Assembly: GCA_907165275.2 (NCBI GenBank)
Contig: OU015654.1
Span: forward strand, 4,357,501-4,421,500
Origin: Zygaena filipendulae
Lineage: Eukaryota > Arthropoda > Insecta > Lepidoptera > Zygaenidae
Reading direction: 5' to 3'
Length of the DNA: 64,000 nucleotides
Below, piece by piece: positions 38,275 to 50,350 of the stretch. Both the position numbers and the translations under genes were made by a program. The notes below the pieces were generated by a model that was not told the origin of the DNA, searched no databases, and saw nothing but the letters and a program-made list of their open reading frames with translations. Each line of letters starts with the position of its first letter. Within the stretch, counting starts at the first letter, position 1.

Positions 38275-39119
38275 CAAGAGCAAATTAAAACTTGTAAAAT
38301 TCATAAAAACTTACTTTATTTATCATTAATTAAGTATTTAAAAGTTACTTAGCATTACTTATTATGTACTATATTTACATGTTACAAATTTACAGTAATA
38401 TTATTTATTTTAGGTACAGTGAAAAAGTGTATTATTTTGTCTCTCTAGTTTGCACTGCTTAGTAGGTTCTTTTTACATCGAAAAAATAATACTTTATAAT
38501 CAAAATTTTAACATTTTGTTGTTAGACATGTTCACAAATAGTCCTTTTTCATTTTAGATATTATCGTTCGTATAAATAATAGAATTTACATAATTATTAT
38601 GACTAATCACTACATATAATAAAACAAAGTCCCTCATTGCGTTTGTCTGTCTGTTTGTTCACGTTATACTTGAAGATTAAGTAACTGATTTCTGATCATC
38701 ATCAGTAACTGATCATCATGAAATTTTGCATACACGTTTTCAAGTAGGTACCGAGAAAGACATAACAACAGCTAGTAATAAATATTTTAAAGTGGTCATG
38801 GTTGAGTGCACTTTTATCTTTGTAATAAAAAGTGAAAAAGTGAAAAGTTTTTGGAAAAAGTGTTTAGTTACGCTTTCACGATTTAATTACTCAACCGATC
38901 ATCATGAAATTTTGTGGTGTGTCTGGTGCTCAGTAATGAGTAAAGTACACACTACACATAGAGACACAGACGATTGACGACTAAGAGAACATACCTACGT
39001 AAAGTAGAACAGTCAAGTCAACACTCAACCTGTCAAACTTTTTTTTAAACATAATTAAAGGAAATAAGGCTGAACCGTAGTGGTTAAATAGGTACTCATT
39101 ACTTTTGTAGGCTTGTTCA

Positions 39120-40195
39120 AAAAGTATCGATATTTTGATAATTTTTAATCCGAAATATCGATATTTATTTTAATCTGATATAACGATACATACAAAATAT
39201 CCAATTTTTTTTTATTTATTTAACTAAAGTCACTGGTTTGCTTGAAACAATAAATGAGGTTAAAAATATTAGTTTATGATATTTTTTAGAATCATTGCTT
39301 AATAAAAAGGAATACTGATAAAAATACGTTCATTTTTATTGAAATTTTTTGTACACTAAAATTGTATATACTTTATATAAAAATTACTATTGATAATATT
39401 GAGCTTACTGCTAAATGAAAATGAAAAAATGAAAATATATTTATTAACAAAAAGAAAATAACATTGTAAGATATATCCGTTGGTGCCCACACTAGGAAAA
39501 TCCTGTGTCGTGGGTGCCGGTTTAGAGTTAACAATATATGTTTTACAGATGTCGCTCGGTTGACATGGAAGATTACAATTAACAAAACTAAAGTAATGGA
39601 ACTAAATTAGCATGCATTTTTAAGAAAATATAATAATATATACTATGAGCCAAAAAATAAATATGAAAAACGATTATGGTACTTGAACAAGTTGCAATAT
39701 TAATGATTCAGTTGCGTCATAATCTAAGGATGTGAGCCAAGGAACAATTTTTGCTTTCGCTTCCTTTACAGAGCAATGCTTTATATCACAGGCGCGGACT
39801 ACGTTGTTATAAATAAGGGAGTCTATGTATGGACTGAAACGTTTAGCAAAACATGAACTGGTTTTGGGAAATGAGATTCTGAAGACCCGTCGTTTCAGCA
39901 TGATTTGGTACTCTTTAGATGTAATTACTGACCTATGAACTCTGAGAGCTATTTTTTGAATATATAATTGACGAACAGAAAGGACATCGGTTTCCTGGTA
40001 TAGTTTATTTGTTGGATATCGAAAAGGTTTTTGTAACATTGTTTTGAGCACTGCCCGTTGAGCTCTTTCAATTATTATTTTAAAAAAGCAAAATCTTTTG
40101 ATAATTTAACCGATAAATCTATTTTATTTTCTCGATATATCGACGTCGATATTGATATTTTAATAAATATCGATATATCCTTATTATTTCACTTC
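39120..40195. mobile_element. Possible TIR element with TATCGATA-rich ends holding the LINE fragment
   Basis: The left arm (about 39125-39195) and right arm (about 40100-40195) both contain ATATCGATATTTATT followed by T/A-rich matching sequence in inverted orientation. Between them is little but a LINE fragment and A/T-rich DNA. An older DNA element may have received the LINE. Ends and target duplication are not resolved. Confidence 0.4.
39374..40075 (-). mobile_element. LINE 3' fragment (reverse transcriptase end plus 3' UTR)
   Basis: The minus strand reads IERAQRAVLKTMLQKPFRYP from about 40075, then LYQETDVLSVRQLYIQKIAL and ends LILQLVQVP at a stop at 39674. This is the LERLQ/RAVLK..LY..VLSVRQLY pattern at the end of Jockey-like ORF2. 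The 3' region carries TGGGCACCAACGG-type sequence and an A-rich tail of ATTTTCATTTT units. It lies between two inverted TATCGATA-rich arms (39120-39195 and 40100-40195). Confidence 0.75.
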
Positions 40196-41367
40196 CGACT
40201 TCCCTAACTGGACTGAACCACAGACGAGATGATTTTGAAAAAAAAAGACAACTAGGTATACGCGAATACCTACCTCTTCTATTTCCGTTCATTCTCCGTC
40301 TTTTTTTTCAATTTACTCCTTTTGGAGGAGGCAAAAGAATCTAAGTCCATACAGCCAGTTTAGATGTCTTTCTTTTCTGAAGTTACTTACATTGAAATGC
40401 ATCGGTGGAATGCATTTCGACATGTTATTTAGTAAAGCGATAACCACGATAAACTAATTTGTAAAACAAATAAATAAAACTGACGTCCGTCACTGCTGAA
40501 ATCCCGCCAAAAGCTCCTTAGTAGGTACCTAGGTACTTTAACTACTTTTTTTTTATATAATATTACTACTTTATACTTACTTACTTGCTTGGTACTTGCA
40601 TGCACAAACTAATTACAGATACTACCGTGCTTCCATGAATTTTTTTCAGTCTATTTTAGAGATATATGGCCTAAGTACTTAAACAATGCAAGAAAAAAAA
40701 ATATATATGCATAAATTAATTAAACAGAGCGTTTCAAAGTTCCTACTTTAGACTTTACCGCCGAAACGCGGAATGACGTCACTAGTTCAAAATTACGCCT
40801 CATCCGTCGAAGTGTTAGGAAGGTTTATTTTTAGTTTATTTTTGTTTATATCTATTAGTAGTTTTATATTGCAAATATGTTACACATAACGAGGCTGGCT
40901 TGGCGCATGAGCGTAAAAAGCCTCACTAAATAAAATATTAAAAAAAAATAAAAATAATTACGCCTTATTAATCTGTGATAGAAATGTCACTGTCGTATTG
41001 ACAGGATCATGTGACACTGACAGACAGATAACTTCAATATCCAAAAGCGAAATTAAAGTTGAACTGTGTCGATTTACTTCCAAAAGTTCCAGTAAAGAAT
41101 CGAAATGCATCTTAACGATGCATTTTAAAGTAAAAAACTTCAGAAAATGGAAAATATGCGTTGACTGTGTGCTATTAGTTTCTTTTGCCTTCTCTAAAAG
41201 AGGTAAATGTTTCCTAAAAAAAATAAAAGTGACGTCATGTGTCAAGCTTGGCTGTGATTGGTGTTTCGTTGCAACGTTCCGTTTCACAAAATTAAAAGTT
41301 AAATATTTTGGAAACTATTGAAATTTTTTTAGTAGTCAGTAGATCTTTCACGATAACGCTTTTCTAA
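40196..41367. other. No gene confirmed; both-strand open block 40958-41321
   Basis: Frames of 107 (plus) and 109 (minus) codons overlap here. The minus one has an acceptor-like TTTTTTTAG before GAAACATTTACC, but codon use is not biased and no family is seen. Confidence 0.3.
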
Positions 41368-41918
41368 TGCTACTGCTCCACCTGCGTTAACGTTAACGTT
41401 GATGTTAATATCCAACTACGCTTTCATAGGGCATTAAAATACGTGTTGGCTACATTTAGTTTGTAACGTGCCGTTAAGCGTTAATTTCTAGTGAAATAAC
41501 GCGTTAACACAAAATGGCGGTTGAAGCTTCAAACAGCTATTTTTTGCAATGGCGGTAGAAGCAGCAGTAACTTTAAACCAATCCAATGTCGTATTTTTAT
41601 TGTTCCCGCCAAAACAAAGTAAATACGGTCGTGCTCCGCGCGTGCGCCACGCAGAATGAGAAGGCGTTAATGTAGCCAACAAGTAACAATAGTGTAATAT
41701 GTAGCTAAATAACGCGCTAAAACCCTTTGATGTGTCCAAAAAACCGATACCCGAGCTAATACGCGTTAAAATGTTGGCCACATCTACGTAATGCTACTGC
41801 TCCACCTGCGTGTTTACGCGTAAATTAGTGCGCTAATTTAGATGTGGTCATCATTTTAACGCGTTAACTTACTAACATTAACATCAACGTTAACGTTAAC
41901 GCAGGTGGAGCAGTAGCA
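41368..41918. mobile_element. MITE A, interlocked with MITE B, upstream of ELOF1
   Basis: The left end TGCTACTGCTCCACCTGCGT plus TAACGTTAACGTTGATGTTAAT (41368-41409) returns as its inverted complement at 41877-41918, a near-perfect 42-bp match. The interior includes AACGCGTTAA-type repeats and the motif CCCTTTGATGTGTCCAAAAA, which recurs at 41945. Confidence 0.75.
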
Positions 41919-42021
41919 CTAGTGCGCTAAATAACGCGCTAAAACCCTTTGATGTGTCCAAAAAATAATGCCTTATTTAGCGCACTAATTAACGCGTTAA
42001 CACGCAGATGGAGCAGTAGCA
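41792..42021. mobile_element. MITE B, same family, overlapping MITE A
   Basis: It starts TGCTACTGCTCCACCTGCGT at 41792 and ends with ACGCAGATGGAGCAGTAGCA at 42021; the arms match with few mismatches over about 46 bases, including AATTAGTGCGCTAA. Its start lies inside MITE A and its end outside it, so the two are interlocked, not simply nested. Confidence 0.7.
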
Positions 42022-42468
42022 TAAGGCTCTATCTTTAGACATATTATGTCTAGTTAATTTGTGATTGACACAATTTCTTCATGCAAGTACCCTATTTGTT
42101 TAGAAACTTATTTGTGATAGAAAATAAGAAAAACCCTTTTCAAAAAAATCTTACTCCGCTCATAATTTTGTATGTGATAATAATTATTAAATTGAGATAG
42201 TATACGCTTTAAAATCGTCTGCGAATTTGGGTAAATATTAAACTGTAAATCCACTTAATTCGCAAGAGTTGACACATTTCTGATTAAGGTAAGAGTAAAT
42301 TCATAAAATATAAATATATTCATACCTCAGACGTCTGGTTCTACCAATGATTTAATAACTAATCTTCTTTTACGATCCTAATGTTTTAGAAGAGCTTATA
42401 ATGTGTAATTAGTATTGAAAATTGTAGCTACTAATCTAAGAAATAACCATTATTTAGCACATTTCAGA

Positions 42469-42826
42469 ATGGGTCGCCGCAAATCTAAAAGAAAGCCACC
42501 ACCTAAGCGAAAAGCAATAGAACCTTTGGATCAACAGTTTAATTGCCCGTTTTGTAATCACGAGAAATCTTGCGAAGTTAAAATGTAAGCACCAACATTC
42601 AGTTTGTCAATTTTACTTAGGTTAACTTATGATTTTTAATAATTTTACCATTTATTTTTTGTTTTACTCTATTTCCTATTTATCTCTTAAAAGGGACCGA
42701 GCGAGGAACACGGCTAAAATTCAATGCAGAGTGTGTTTGGAAGACTTTCAAACTACAACAAATGTTTTGTCAGAACCAATCGACATATACAATGACTGGG
42801 TTGATGCTTGTGAGAGTGCCAACTAA
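42469..42826 (+). CDS. ELOF1: Transcription elongation factor 1 homolog (ELOF1/Elf1)
   Basis: Exons 42469-42584 and 42694-42826 join within an ATG codon (AAAAT|GTAAGC, then AAAAG|GGACC) and encode 82 residues, the usual family length. The basic N-terminus [13 protein letters not shown], the zinc-binding cysteines C26-x2-C29 and C50-x2-C53, the stretch [17 protein letters not shown] and the tail [15 protein letters not shown] match ELOF1. The family binds RNA polymerase II near the downstream DNA, aids elongation through nucleosomes and takes part in transcription-coupled repair. CATTTCAG ends one base before the start codon, so a non-coding 5' exon upstream is likely. That region is occupied by interlocked MITEs (41368-42021). 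Confidence 0.96.
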
Positions 42827-44405
42827 ACAATAAGGTAAATTGGTAACTAGTATTATTGTGAGTTCCTATAATATTTTGTTGATATTGCTTACAATGTATA
42901 TACCTATTTTTTATAATTTCAGGTGATATAGGTTTGTTTAGATTGTGATACCACTGTGATCATGTAAATGACATATCAGTGGCTAAGGATCTGTATAAGT
43001 TGGGTCAACATAGGACAAAGCAATCAGTCATATGGATAAAGTAATGCTTCCTCTTCAATACTATCCATTACAAACATGTTGTTTTTTAAAAGACAAGTAC
43101 TCAATGTATTCTCTATAAGTGACTAATATAAAAATTACTAATCAGAAACCCATGCCATACTTAATGTTTTGCTGCACACAGTGGTGTTGGGCAGATATAT
43201 TGAGAAATATATAGTAAAAATTACTGCATAAGGTAGTCAGCCTAACTGTGAATACTGTGCATAAAGTACATCTTATTTCACTCCTAAATTCAGTCATCCT
43301 AACTAGGATTTAGGAATAGAAGCAAAGGTGCTTCTTACCACACCACTCTTTAATTTGGTCATTGCATATGTTTCACCTGTGGTAATTTTTGAGTTCCTGG
43401 GGGAATTCTGGGTAATGTAGCATTCTAATGGTGAAAAATTTTTTGAAATCGGTCCAGTAGATTTTGAGTAAAATTTGGTTTTTCTTATTTGGTTACATCA
43501 TGCTAATAATTTTACATGTCTGAATAAACTAAGCTATTTAGGGCAACTGAATTTAGGAAAGAGGGGTCACTAGGCAGTGTGGCACAGGACTGTGTAGTAT
43601 TGTCTCACCTTTTTACACAGCAGAAGTACTGTACTATTGTAAATTGTTCAATGCAATGTGCATATACTTGAAAGTATTTAGAATGTTTTTGTAACTACTT
43701 ATGTATATTTTTCTACATAATATTTCTTTAACCATCCACTTCTTAAGGGGAATCCAATTACGTGTGATTTTGGCTATTTTTCGACCTTATATAAAGATTT
43801 ATCCATGCGGAAGGAAAAGCTCATATGAGCCAAACCTTTCTATTGCCACAGCAAACATGAAACAACTTATGAAAAAACTAGTAAAGGCACAACCCAGTGA
43901 GGTAATGCTTCTGCAGTTCTCAAAAATTATCTTAAATCCATATTATCTTAGTCATAAGTATTTGTCTCATGAACATTTGATGTCCTGTGACTGTTTGGCT
44001 TTGGCTTTATTGATGGTGGTTTCGGTAAAAACAAAGAGACTATTTTCTCTGACATGAAATTCCCTTGTTTAATGAGATGAGACCAGACTTTATGGTCCAC
44101 AGAGAAAAATCATGGTCTGCTAAACAAATGACAAAGAAAAAGTCACGGAAAGATTTGCCAAATTTTATTTATCAACAGCAACATTGTATTTCACATTTCA
44201 CTTGTTTACATAATATTGTTTTGTATGTAACTATATAATTATGACTATATCTGACTTGAAATATATATTTTAAGTGCCAACACTAAAAGCTTAGTTTTGA
44301 TTACAATGTTATTTAAGTACACAGTATTTCGCTAGTTTGTCTCTTGAGTGTTCAGTTTATAAAAAAAATACATTGCAAAAATAAAAATGCATTGTGATTT
44401 ACACA
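42827..44405. other. ELOF1 downstream region
   Basis: AT-rich 3' sequence with one repeat fragment. A 118-codon plus frame (43701-44057) shows no family or codon bias. Confidence 0.4.
43365..43480. repeat. Dispersed moth repeat fragment
   Basis: TTTCACCTGTGGTAATTTTT, GAGTTCCTGGGGGAATTCTG and GAAATCGGTCCAGTAGATTT. Diverged copy downstream of ELOF1. Confidence 0.5.
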
Positions 44406-44414
44406 CTGACGTAC

Positions 44415-44701
44415 ATTGGCGTATTTAGGGTTATTTTTCAGGGGGGTCCTTGCCCCTGACATGACATGGCCGATGCGAAATTCTGTAGTTACTAACAACA
44501 ACAAGCTTCGTTGAAAAATAATAAGTAATATACTCCGGGGGGGTTGCGGGCGCAAACTTAATATCTAAATATTTCAAAAATTTCTATTTTGAAGAGTCGT
44601 CTGAAGTTAGTTATCAGTATTATAGAATTTCGAATCGGTAGCCCAACATCCTGGCTAGACCATCCTGGGGTGGGCATGCCCCCCTCCTATATACGCCTAT
44701 G
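44415..44701. mobile_element. Short MITE with 9-bp target duplication
   Basis: CTGACGTAC flanks both sides (44406-44414 and 44702-44710). The ends ATTGGCGTATTTAGGG and CCTATATACGCCTATG are imperfect inverted repeats. Length 287 bp. Confidence 0.75.
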
Positions 44702-44824
44702 CTGACGTACTGACATACACATTCTCTTAAATGATGTATTCATATGACTTTGTTAAAATGGAATGTACTTGTGACAAATTTACGAAATAAAACGTATAAA
44801 ATGCAGGCGAACTGTCGGCATACG

Positions 44825-46557
44825 GAGTTATTCGTCAACTCGCGCGTATCAAACTCGTGAGTGCGCGCGAGTTGGCACCTTCCGTTTTTACCTAATTTTT
44901 TTGTCGTCAACTCGTTTGTACATGTAAAGTACAGTCAGATAAAGCTTGAAACTAAAACTTATAAATATATTGTCCACCTGGCCGCTGACTGATTCGGATA
45001 AGTAGGTTCGGTAATAATTTAGATGATAATAAGCAAAATGCTGATATCACATGATATCAGCAGATGAGTGATATTATTGTTGTGTAGTTATTTGCTTAGA
45101 TTATATTATAGAGATTAGACAGTTTAACATATTATGGGATAAACCCATCGATCTCATATAAAAAGTAGATACACAATCAGCATCAAAAAATGTCCTCATG
45201 AAATAAGCGCCCTCTTGAACATTTGGGTGCGCTTTTAAATACCTTGTCCTAGACTTTCGAAATTCGGTCGTAAAATTTTATTGCTTTTTGTAGCTTGATT
45301 TGTAAATATAACTTTAAGTCGAGTACTTAAGGTTAAATTTGCATTAATTTATGTTAATACCAACGATAACCACAGCTATAACTATGTAAACACGACTGTG
45401 GATAGTTTTTAAGTGAATTTTTGTATGGAACTGTGCATCTACGCTGTAATCCATTGGGCACTTACCTGTATTTACAGTGAAATTTCTATAAATAAATAAA
45501 TAAATAAGTACATAAATCTACTTTTTACACGCTTTTTTATTAGCTTCAGATGTATGTATGTAAGTATGTAACGAAATCTTTGAACATGATTATGACCCCC
45601 TTCAAAACGTCGGATTAACTCGAAATTTGGCATACTTATTAAAGACCGATGACAATTCCATATTTTAAACAGTTTGACTCGTTATCCGTACTAGGATAAT
45701 CAGGATTAGCGATTTTTTTTTTCTTGAGACGTGGAGTGTCTTCTTCAAGACCAATAAGGAAAACTACCAGGCACCATAGTTTAAAAAAAAAACAAAAAAA
45801 AAACTAAACTAAAAAGTAGAATAAATAATAGTTTATAAAAAACACGCTTTTTATAGAAAACCAAACTAAAAAGTAGAAAATAAATTGTAATAAATTTGAA
45901 TTAAGAATCGTGGATAAAAATTCTAAAAATATAAACTATAGTGTAAATAAAAAAAATGTATTTTATTTAAAAAAAAGCGTGGGGTGCTTTTTAAGATATT
46001 ATAGAAATGATGATCCTTCTACGCATATCTGTCAATAAAATATTTATAACTATTGACACCATGCACCCCACGCTTTTATTAAAATAAAATACATTTTTTT
46101 TAATTTGCAATATTATTAATTTATATTTATTAAAAATTTTATTTTTAAAATTTTTTTTCTATTTTTTAGTTTGGTTTTCTATAAAAAGCGTGTTTTTTAG
46201 TTTTTTTTAATTAACTATATGAGATCGATGGATATACCAAATTCTTGAGTCATTGTAATTTTGTTGATTATTGTTATGTTGATTTGTATTTATACATAAA
46301 ATATCTATCTCGAAAACGATAAGTATTATGTTTTATTTTAAAGTCAAGTCATATAAAATTTTTGTATATTTAAAGTGGGTACCTGCCTTAACATGATATA
46401 CCTTATGTATATTAATATTTAAAAATGACTCTTAACTAACTAGCTGACTCTACACATTTTCACGGTTGAGCGAGTTAACGACAAAAAAAATAGGTAAAAA
46501 CGGAAGGTGCTTATTCGCGCGCACTCACGAGTTTGACACGTGCGAGTTGACGAATGA
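44825..46557. mobile_element. Mutator-like (MULE/MITE) element with long TIRs and 11-bp target duplication
   Basis: GTCGGCATACG occurs directly at 44814-44824 and at 46558-46568. Inside, the left arm (to about 44932) and right arm (from about 46452) are inverted copies over about 105 bases, sharing TTCGTCAACTCG, CAAACTCGTGAGTGCGCGCG and CACCTTCCGTTTTTACCTA. Long TIRs with 9-11-bp duplications are typical of Mutator-like elements (established). No transposase is seen; the interior holds a foldback structure and other repeats, so it is non-autonomous. Confidence 0.8.
45838..46202. repeat. Foldback structure inside the Mutator-like element
   Basis: Two nested inverted pairs. The outer arms 45838-45884 and 46161-46202 share AACACGCTTTTTATAGAAAA and CCAAACTAAAAA. 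The inner pair shares TGTATTTTATTT and AAAGCGTGGGGTGC, with the complement GCACCCCACGCTTTT near 46062. A further pair, CCATCGATCTCATATA (45148) and its complement (46217), lies outside it. This suggests a second element nested in the first. Confidence 0.7.
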
Positions 46558-46568
46558 GTCGGCATACG

Positions 46569-48271
46569 TTACGTAGTACGTACCTACCAAGCCGTAAATG
46601 AAAAGGGTTAAATAAACCAACAGATCGACTGCGCGACACGAAGCGCGATGTTAATAAGCAACGTGTCGACGCTATTGTGCCCACTGAAAGTACATTTCTC
46701 CTTGAAACGTCCACATAACGCCTTGAAACGTCCACATAACGTTGCCCTTGTTGCAAAATGTATCTTCGAAATAATGACCTCATTTTATTGGTAAATTGCG
46801 CTTCGCCGATGAGTAGTCCGCTCCATTTATGATAAAAAAAATATTTCACATAAATTTAATATGAAAAATAGGGGACCTAATACCTAGGGCATGCTGCTAT
46901 AGGCTCCAAAGATATAGGCTCTTCCAGTTAATCGTAGAAAAAGAGAATGGCAGATGTAATGCCCAACAATAAACTCACGGTGATATATGTATAAGCAGAG
47001 GCGTCTTTACCTATGGTGCAGGGTGTGCTTTGCACGCGGGTTCTAGGGAGCGCCGAGCGCCGCCCGCTACGGCTGAGTGCACGCGTTGGCCGGCCGCGGC
47101 ACTTTCAATTACCAACGTAAACTGAGCTCCGCTTTGCATACATTTTGTATAGCACCTGGAGCTCTTATTATATTTACTTACTAGGGGGCACTAGGGTAAT
47201 GTTTGCACACGGGCACTGCATGGGCTAGAGATGCCTAGGTATATAAGTCGTGTCACCCGAAACCCACGGTAACCATTCCATATTCCATACGCAATATTAA
47301 AACAATAAAAATATTCAAAAAATAAGACCTACAAAGCATTATTTGTTGTCCTCCCGATACTAATAATTTCCGCTATCGAATCCCACGCTGTCTACATAGA
47401 CTACAGTGTTATTTACACGAAGCCAGTAACGCTGGCGCCAGTCCTCAGACAAGCCTGCGCTGGCCTCCGCGACCCTGGCGCAGGGGTCGAGGGGTATGCG
47501 GGTGGAGGTCACTGGCTAGAAAAATAGACCGGCCCTCTATTTCCGCCAGTGCTGGCAGCCAGCGCTGGCTTGGCTTGAAAAACTGTTTATACGAGGCGCG
47601 AGGTCAATAACAAGCCAGCGCTGGCTGCCAGTCTTATTGGCAGCCAGTGTTGGCTTCGTGTAAACTTTACCTATAGTATTATATTATCTGTGACTATACT
47701 TACTTTCTAGTTACGGTTACTCATCAATACATGAAATGGCGAGCGCGCAGGACGAACAACGGATATTTGCAACAAATCAACATGTCTGGAAACCGCACTC
47801 GATCCAAACTACCCGCGTCATTTTGATCCAAAAACATAAAAAACGACATGGTTTCATTAAAGAAATAAGGTCATATTTTCATTGACGATGAACACTCGAC
47901 AATATTTCTATGAGGTTTAAGCTCGATGTATTAAATCGTTTCAAACTGAATAAGAATAATTTACGTAGGTTTATTTTCTAGCGCGAAGTGCCAATTCAAT
48001 GTTTCTGCATGTTAAATTCTATTGGGAACCAAATCGCATAGGTACATAATATTTTTATTTTCATGACATTTTTTTCAATCAGGTTTTTATCCGTTATGGA
48101 TAACAGACAATGGATATGAACATTTTATTGGCTTCGTTTGTAAGACGAATATCCTACCTAGTACCTACCTATTTATCTTGCAAGTTAACATACTTTACTA
48201 CACGAAGATAAGTGAAATATTAATTTAAGAGCTTCTAGGGTAGCAAACGTATTGCGAACATGATTTTACAG
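46569..48271. other. Intergenic, no gene seen
   Basis: CTTGAAACGTCCACATAACG is repeated in tandem at about 46700-46740. A GC-rich block lies at 47020-47110. The MITE at 47410-47666 is here. Confidence 0.4.
47410..47666. mobile_element. MITE rich in CCAGCGCTGG motifs
   Basis: The ends TTTACACGAAGCCA (47412-47425) and TGGCTTCGTGTAAA (47651-47664) are exact complements. The interior is GC-rich with repeated CCAGCGCTGG/CTGGCGCCAG units that can form secondary hairpins. No target duplication recognised. Confidence 0.7.
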
Positions 48272-48277
48272 TTATGT

Positions 48278-48506
48278 CTCAGACCAAATAAAAACTCAAG
48301 ACGGAACGCGTAGAACAAACAAGTGAAGCCCGGAAAAAGACACCACGCCGTGCACGTACACAGAAACACGCACACACAAGAAAATACACCATACCTTTTA
48401 GTTTGAGCTTGTCCCGCTAATGTGTGTCCTAAGCACCACATGCATATGCAACCGGCTTCACTTCGTTGTTCGAGATGTTCCGTCTTTAGTTTTTATTTGG
48501 TCTGAG
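48278..48506. mobile_element. MITE, complete copy of the family at 60274-61455
   Basis: The ends CTCAGACCAAATAAAAACT and AGTTTTTATTTGGTCTGAG are perfect inverted repeats flanked by TTATGT (48272-48277, 48507-48512). The arms continue with GACGGAACGCGTAGAAC and GTTCGAGATGTTCCGTC. It serves as the intact reference for the disrupted copy in NSF. Confidence 0.85.
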
Positions 48507-50350
48507 TTATGTGTAGCCAAACCTTTCAAGATCAACTCGATAAATAAATCGAGGAGTTCAATGTTGTTTTCTTCTAATACCTACCTACAGTACCGGAAAA
48601 CGAAGGAAACATGGAACTCTCGTTACGCACTAGAAAAGGACCCAACATGATCTGTGATCGGTACATTCTAAAGAGGTGAGTACATCCAACTCAGAGTAGG
48701 TACAAAAAATAACGTCGAGTAAGGCCTTTTAAGGCCTAGTAAAGCCTTTTGAACATTATAAGACATTTTCAGGTGTCTTATCTACATGCATCCGAAAAAA
48801 AATACTATGCGCGTGTCTCATCCGACATTTCTTGTAATATGTACGGTTCCATATAACAACCAAAGCGACTGTGGATGTCTTATAAGACAAAAAATTTCTT
48901 ACAATGTGCGACCTTATTTATTCCTTCGAACGGCGCGGCGTAGTAGTTTTTGGGTCAAAGTGACGCGGGTAGTTCCTTCGGGCTTCGAGAATAGGTTTCC
49001 ATGTTCTCTTCGTCAACTTTTCGTAAGATTTTATTCGTTTCTTTAGATTGGTCATTTAATATCCTTTCAATGAATGTCACAAGATTAGGGGCATTGTTGA
49101 CGGCGACACAACTAATTTTGAGCACAATTTCTGTAGTTTCTCGATTAATAAATTTTTACTAAGGAAGTTTAGTGAGTGAATTATTATAATCTAAATACAA
49201 AAAGGACATAATACTAATCAAACAACTAACTAAATAGGGAGTGCAAAAATCCAATAAATTCAATTCCTCAATGATCAATGAAATGATTAGTTAATATATT
49301 TTTGCGACTTTATAATCATGAAATGCTTATATTGCTTCCCTATCATGTTAGCAATATCATGGACCAATTAAACATCTAGTTTTATGGGTCCATGGCAATA
49401 TTAAACTTTGAAATATTAAAATAGAAATATGCTAATGATTTACTCTATTTATTAAGCACGTTATGACATGACTCTATACCGTAATTATGCAATTCGTAAG
49501 TGCGGTCTAATTCTACACATCGAGAACGTGCAAGTAGATAAATATTATTACATACTGAGGACTGTTCAAACTGACGCGGTTCCCGCCAGGTATTAAGCTC
49601 ACATTTAAAGCGTGAAGAAGTTCAAATGGAGTCCTTAAAATGAATACACTATTCGTATTGTACTCGCGGCTAATATTATAGAGTATAGAGGATGGATATA
49701 AATTCGTTAAAACCTTAAAAACGTTGTCCATAAGCTATTTTAACAAATTAAATAATATTTTTGTTGCTGTCGTCATCTCAAGCTGGTTCTCATTTAAAAA
49801 ACGCTTTGGCTTTAGCGGCTTAAACGTAATAAATAACAGTAGGTATTAACCATTAGACGGTAACAGCCATAATAATAATAAAAAGTTAATTTAATACGTA
49901 TTTTAAATTAAATGCGAATCTTATTTATGTAAGATTCAGCAATGAAAGAACAAACAAGCACGTGTTATAGGTAAAAGATTTGCACGATTTCGTATCCATT
50001 CTTTGTACTTGTCCCCATAATCATAAAAAAATCCCTTTATTGACATTGTTTCGTCTCTTTCCAACAATTGATTCTGCATTTACAATTTTTTATAACTAAG
50101 AAGATTTAACTATAAATATAGACAAAAAACGCTAAATTGACTACACAATAACAATAATCCCATACTTTTTATAATACTATGTCAATCAATATAATTTATA
50201 AAAATTGACATCATCCCTTAAAACTAGTAGTAATTTATAAATATAACAGAAAGATTAAAATATTATCTATTAACAAATAATATAATGCATTTTATTAAAC
50301 CACGTCATTTGAAATTGAGTATATTTTTTATTGAATATGTATAGCATTGT

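Larger units (their letters stand above)
37632..39119. other. FAM32A upstream region and repeats
   Basis: 37890-38000 has imperfect TGCTCACTAGCA/TAAATTA repeats. 38625-38745 and 38870-38925 are fragments of the dispersed repeat (GATCATCATGAAATTTTG in both). No gene seen. Confidence 0.45.

Noticed and set aside
40958..41321. Overlapping open frames of 107 and 109 codons on opposite strands
   Set aside because: No codon bias, no domain, and the frames mirror one another. The possible acceptor alone is not enough.
43701..44057. 118-codon plus frame downstream of ELOF1
   Set aside because: No bias, no domain, AT-rich composition; treated as 3' flanking DNA.
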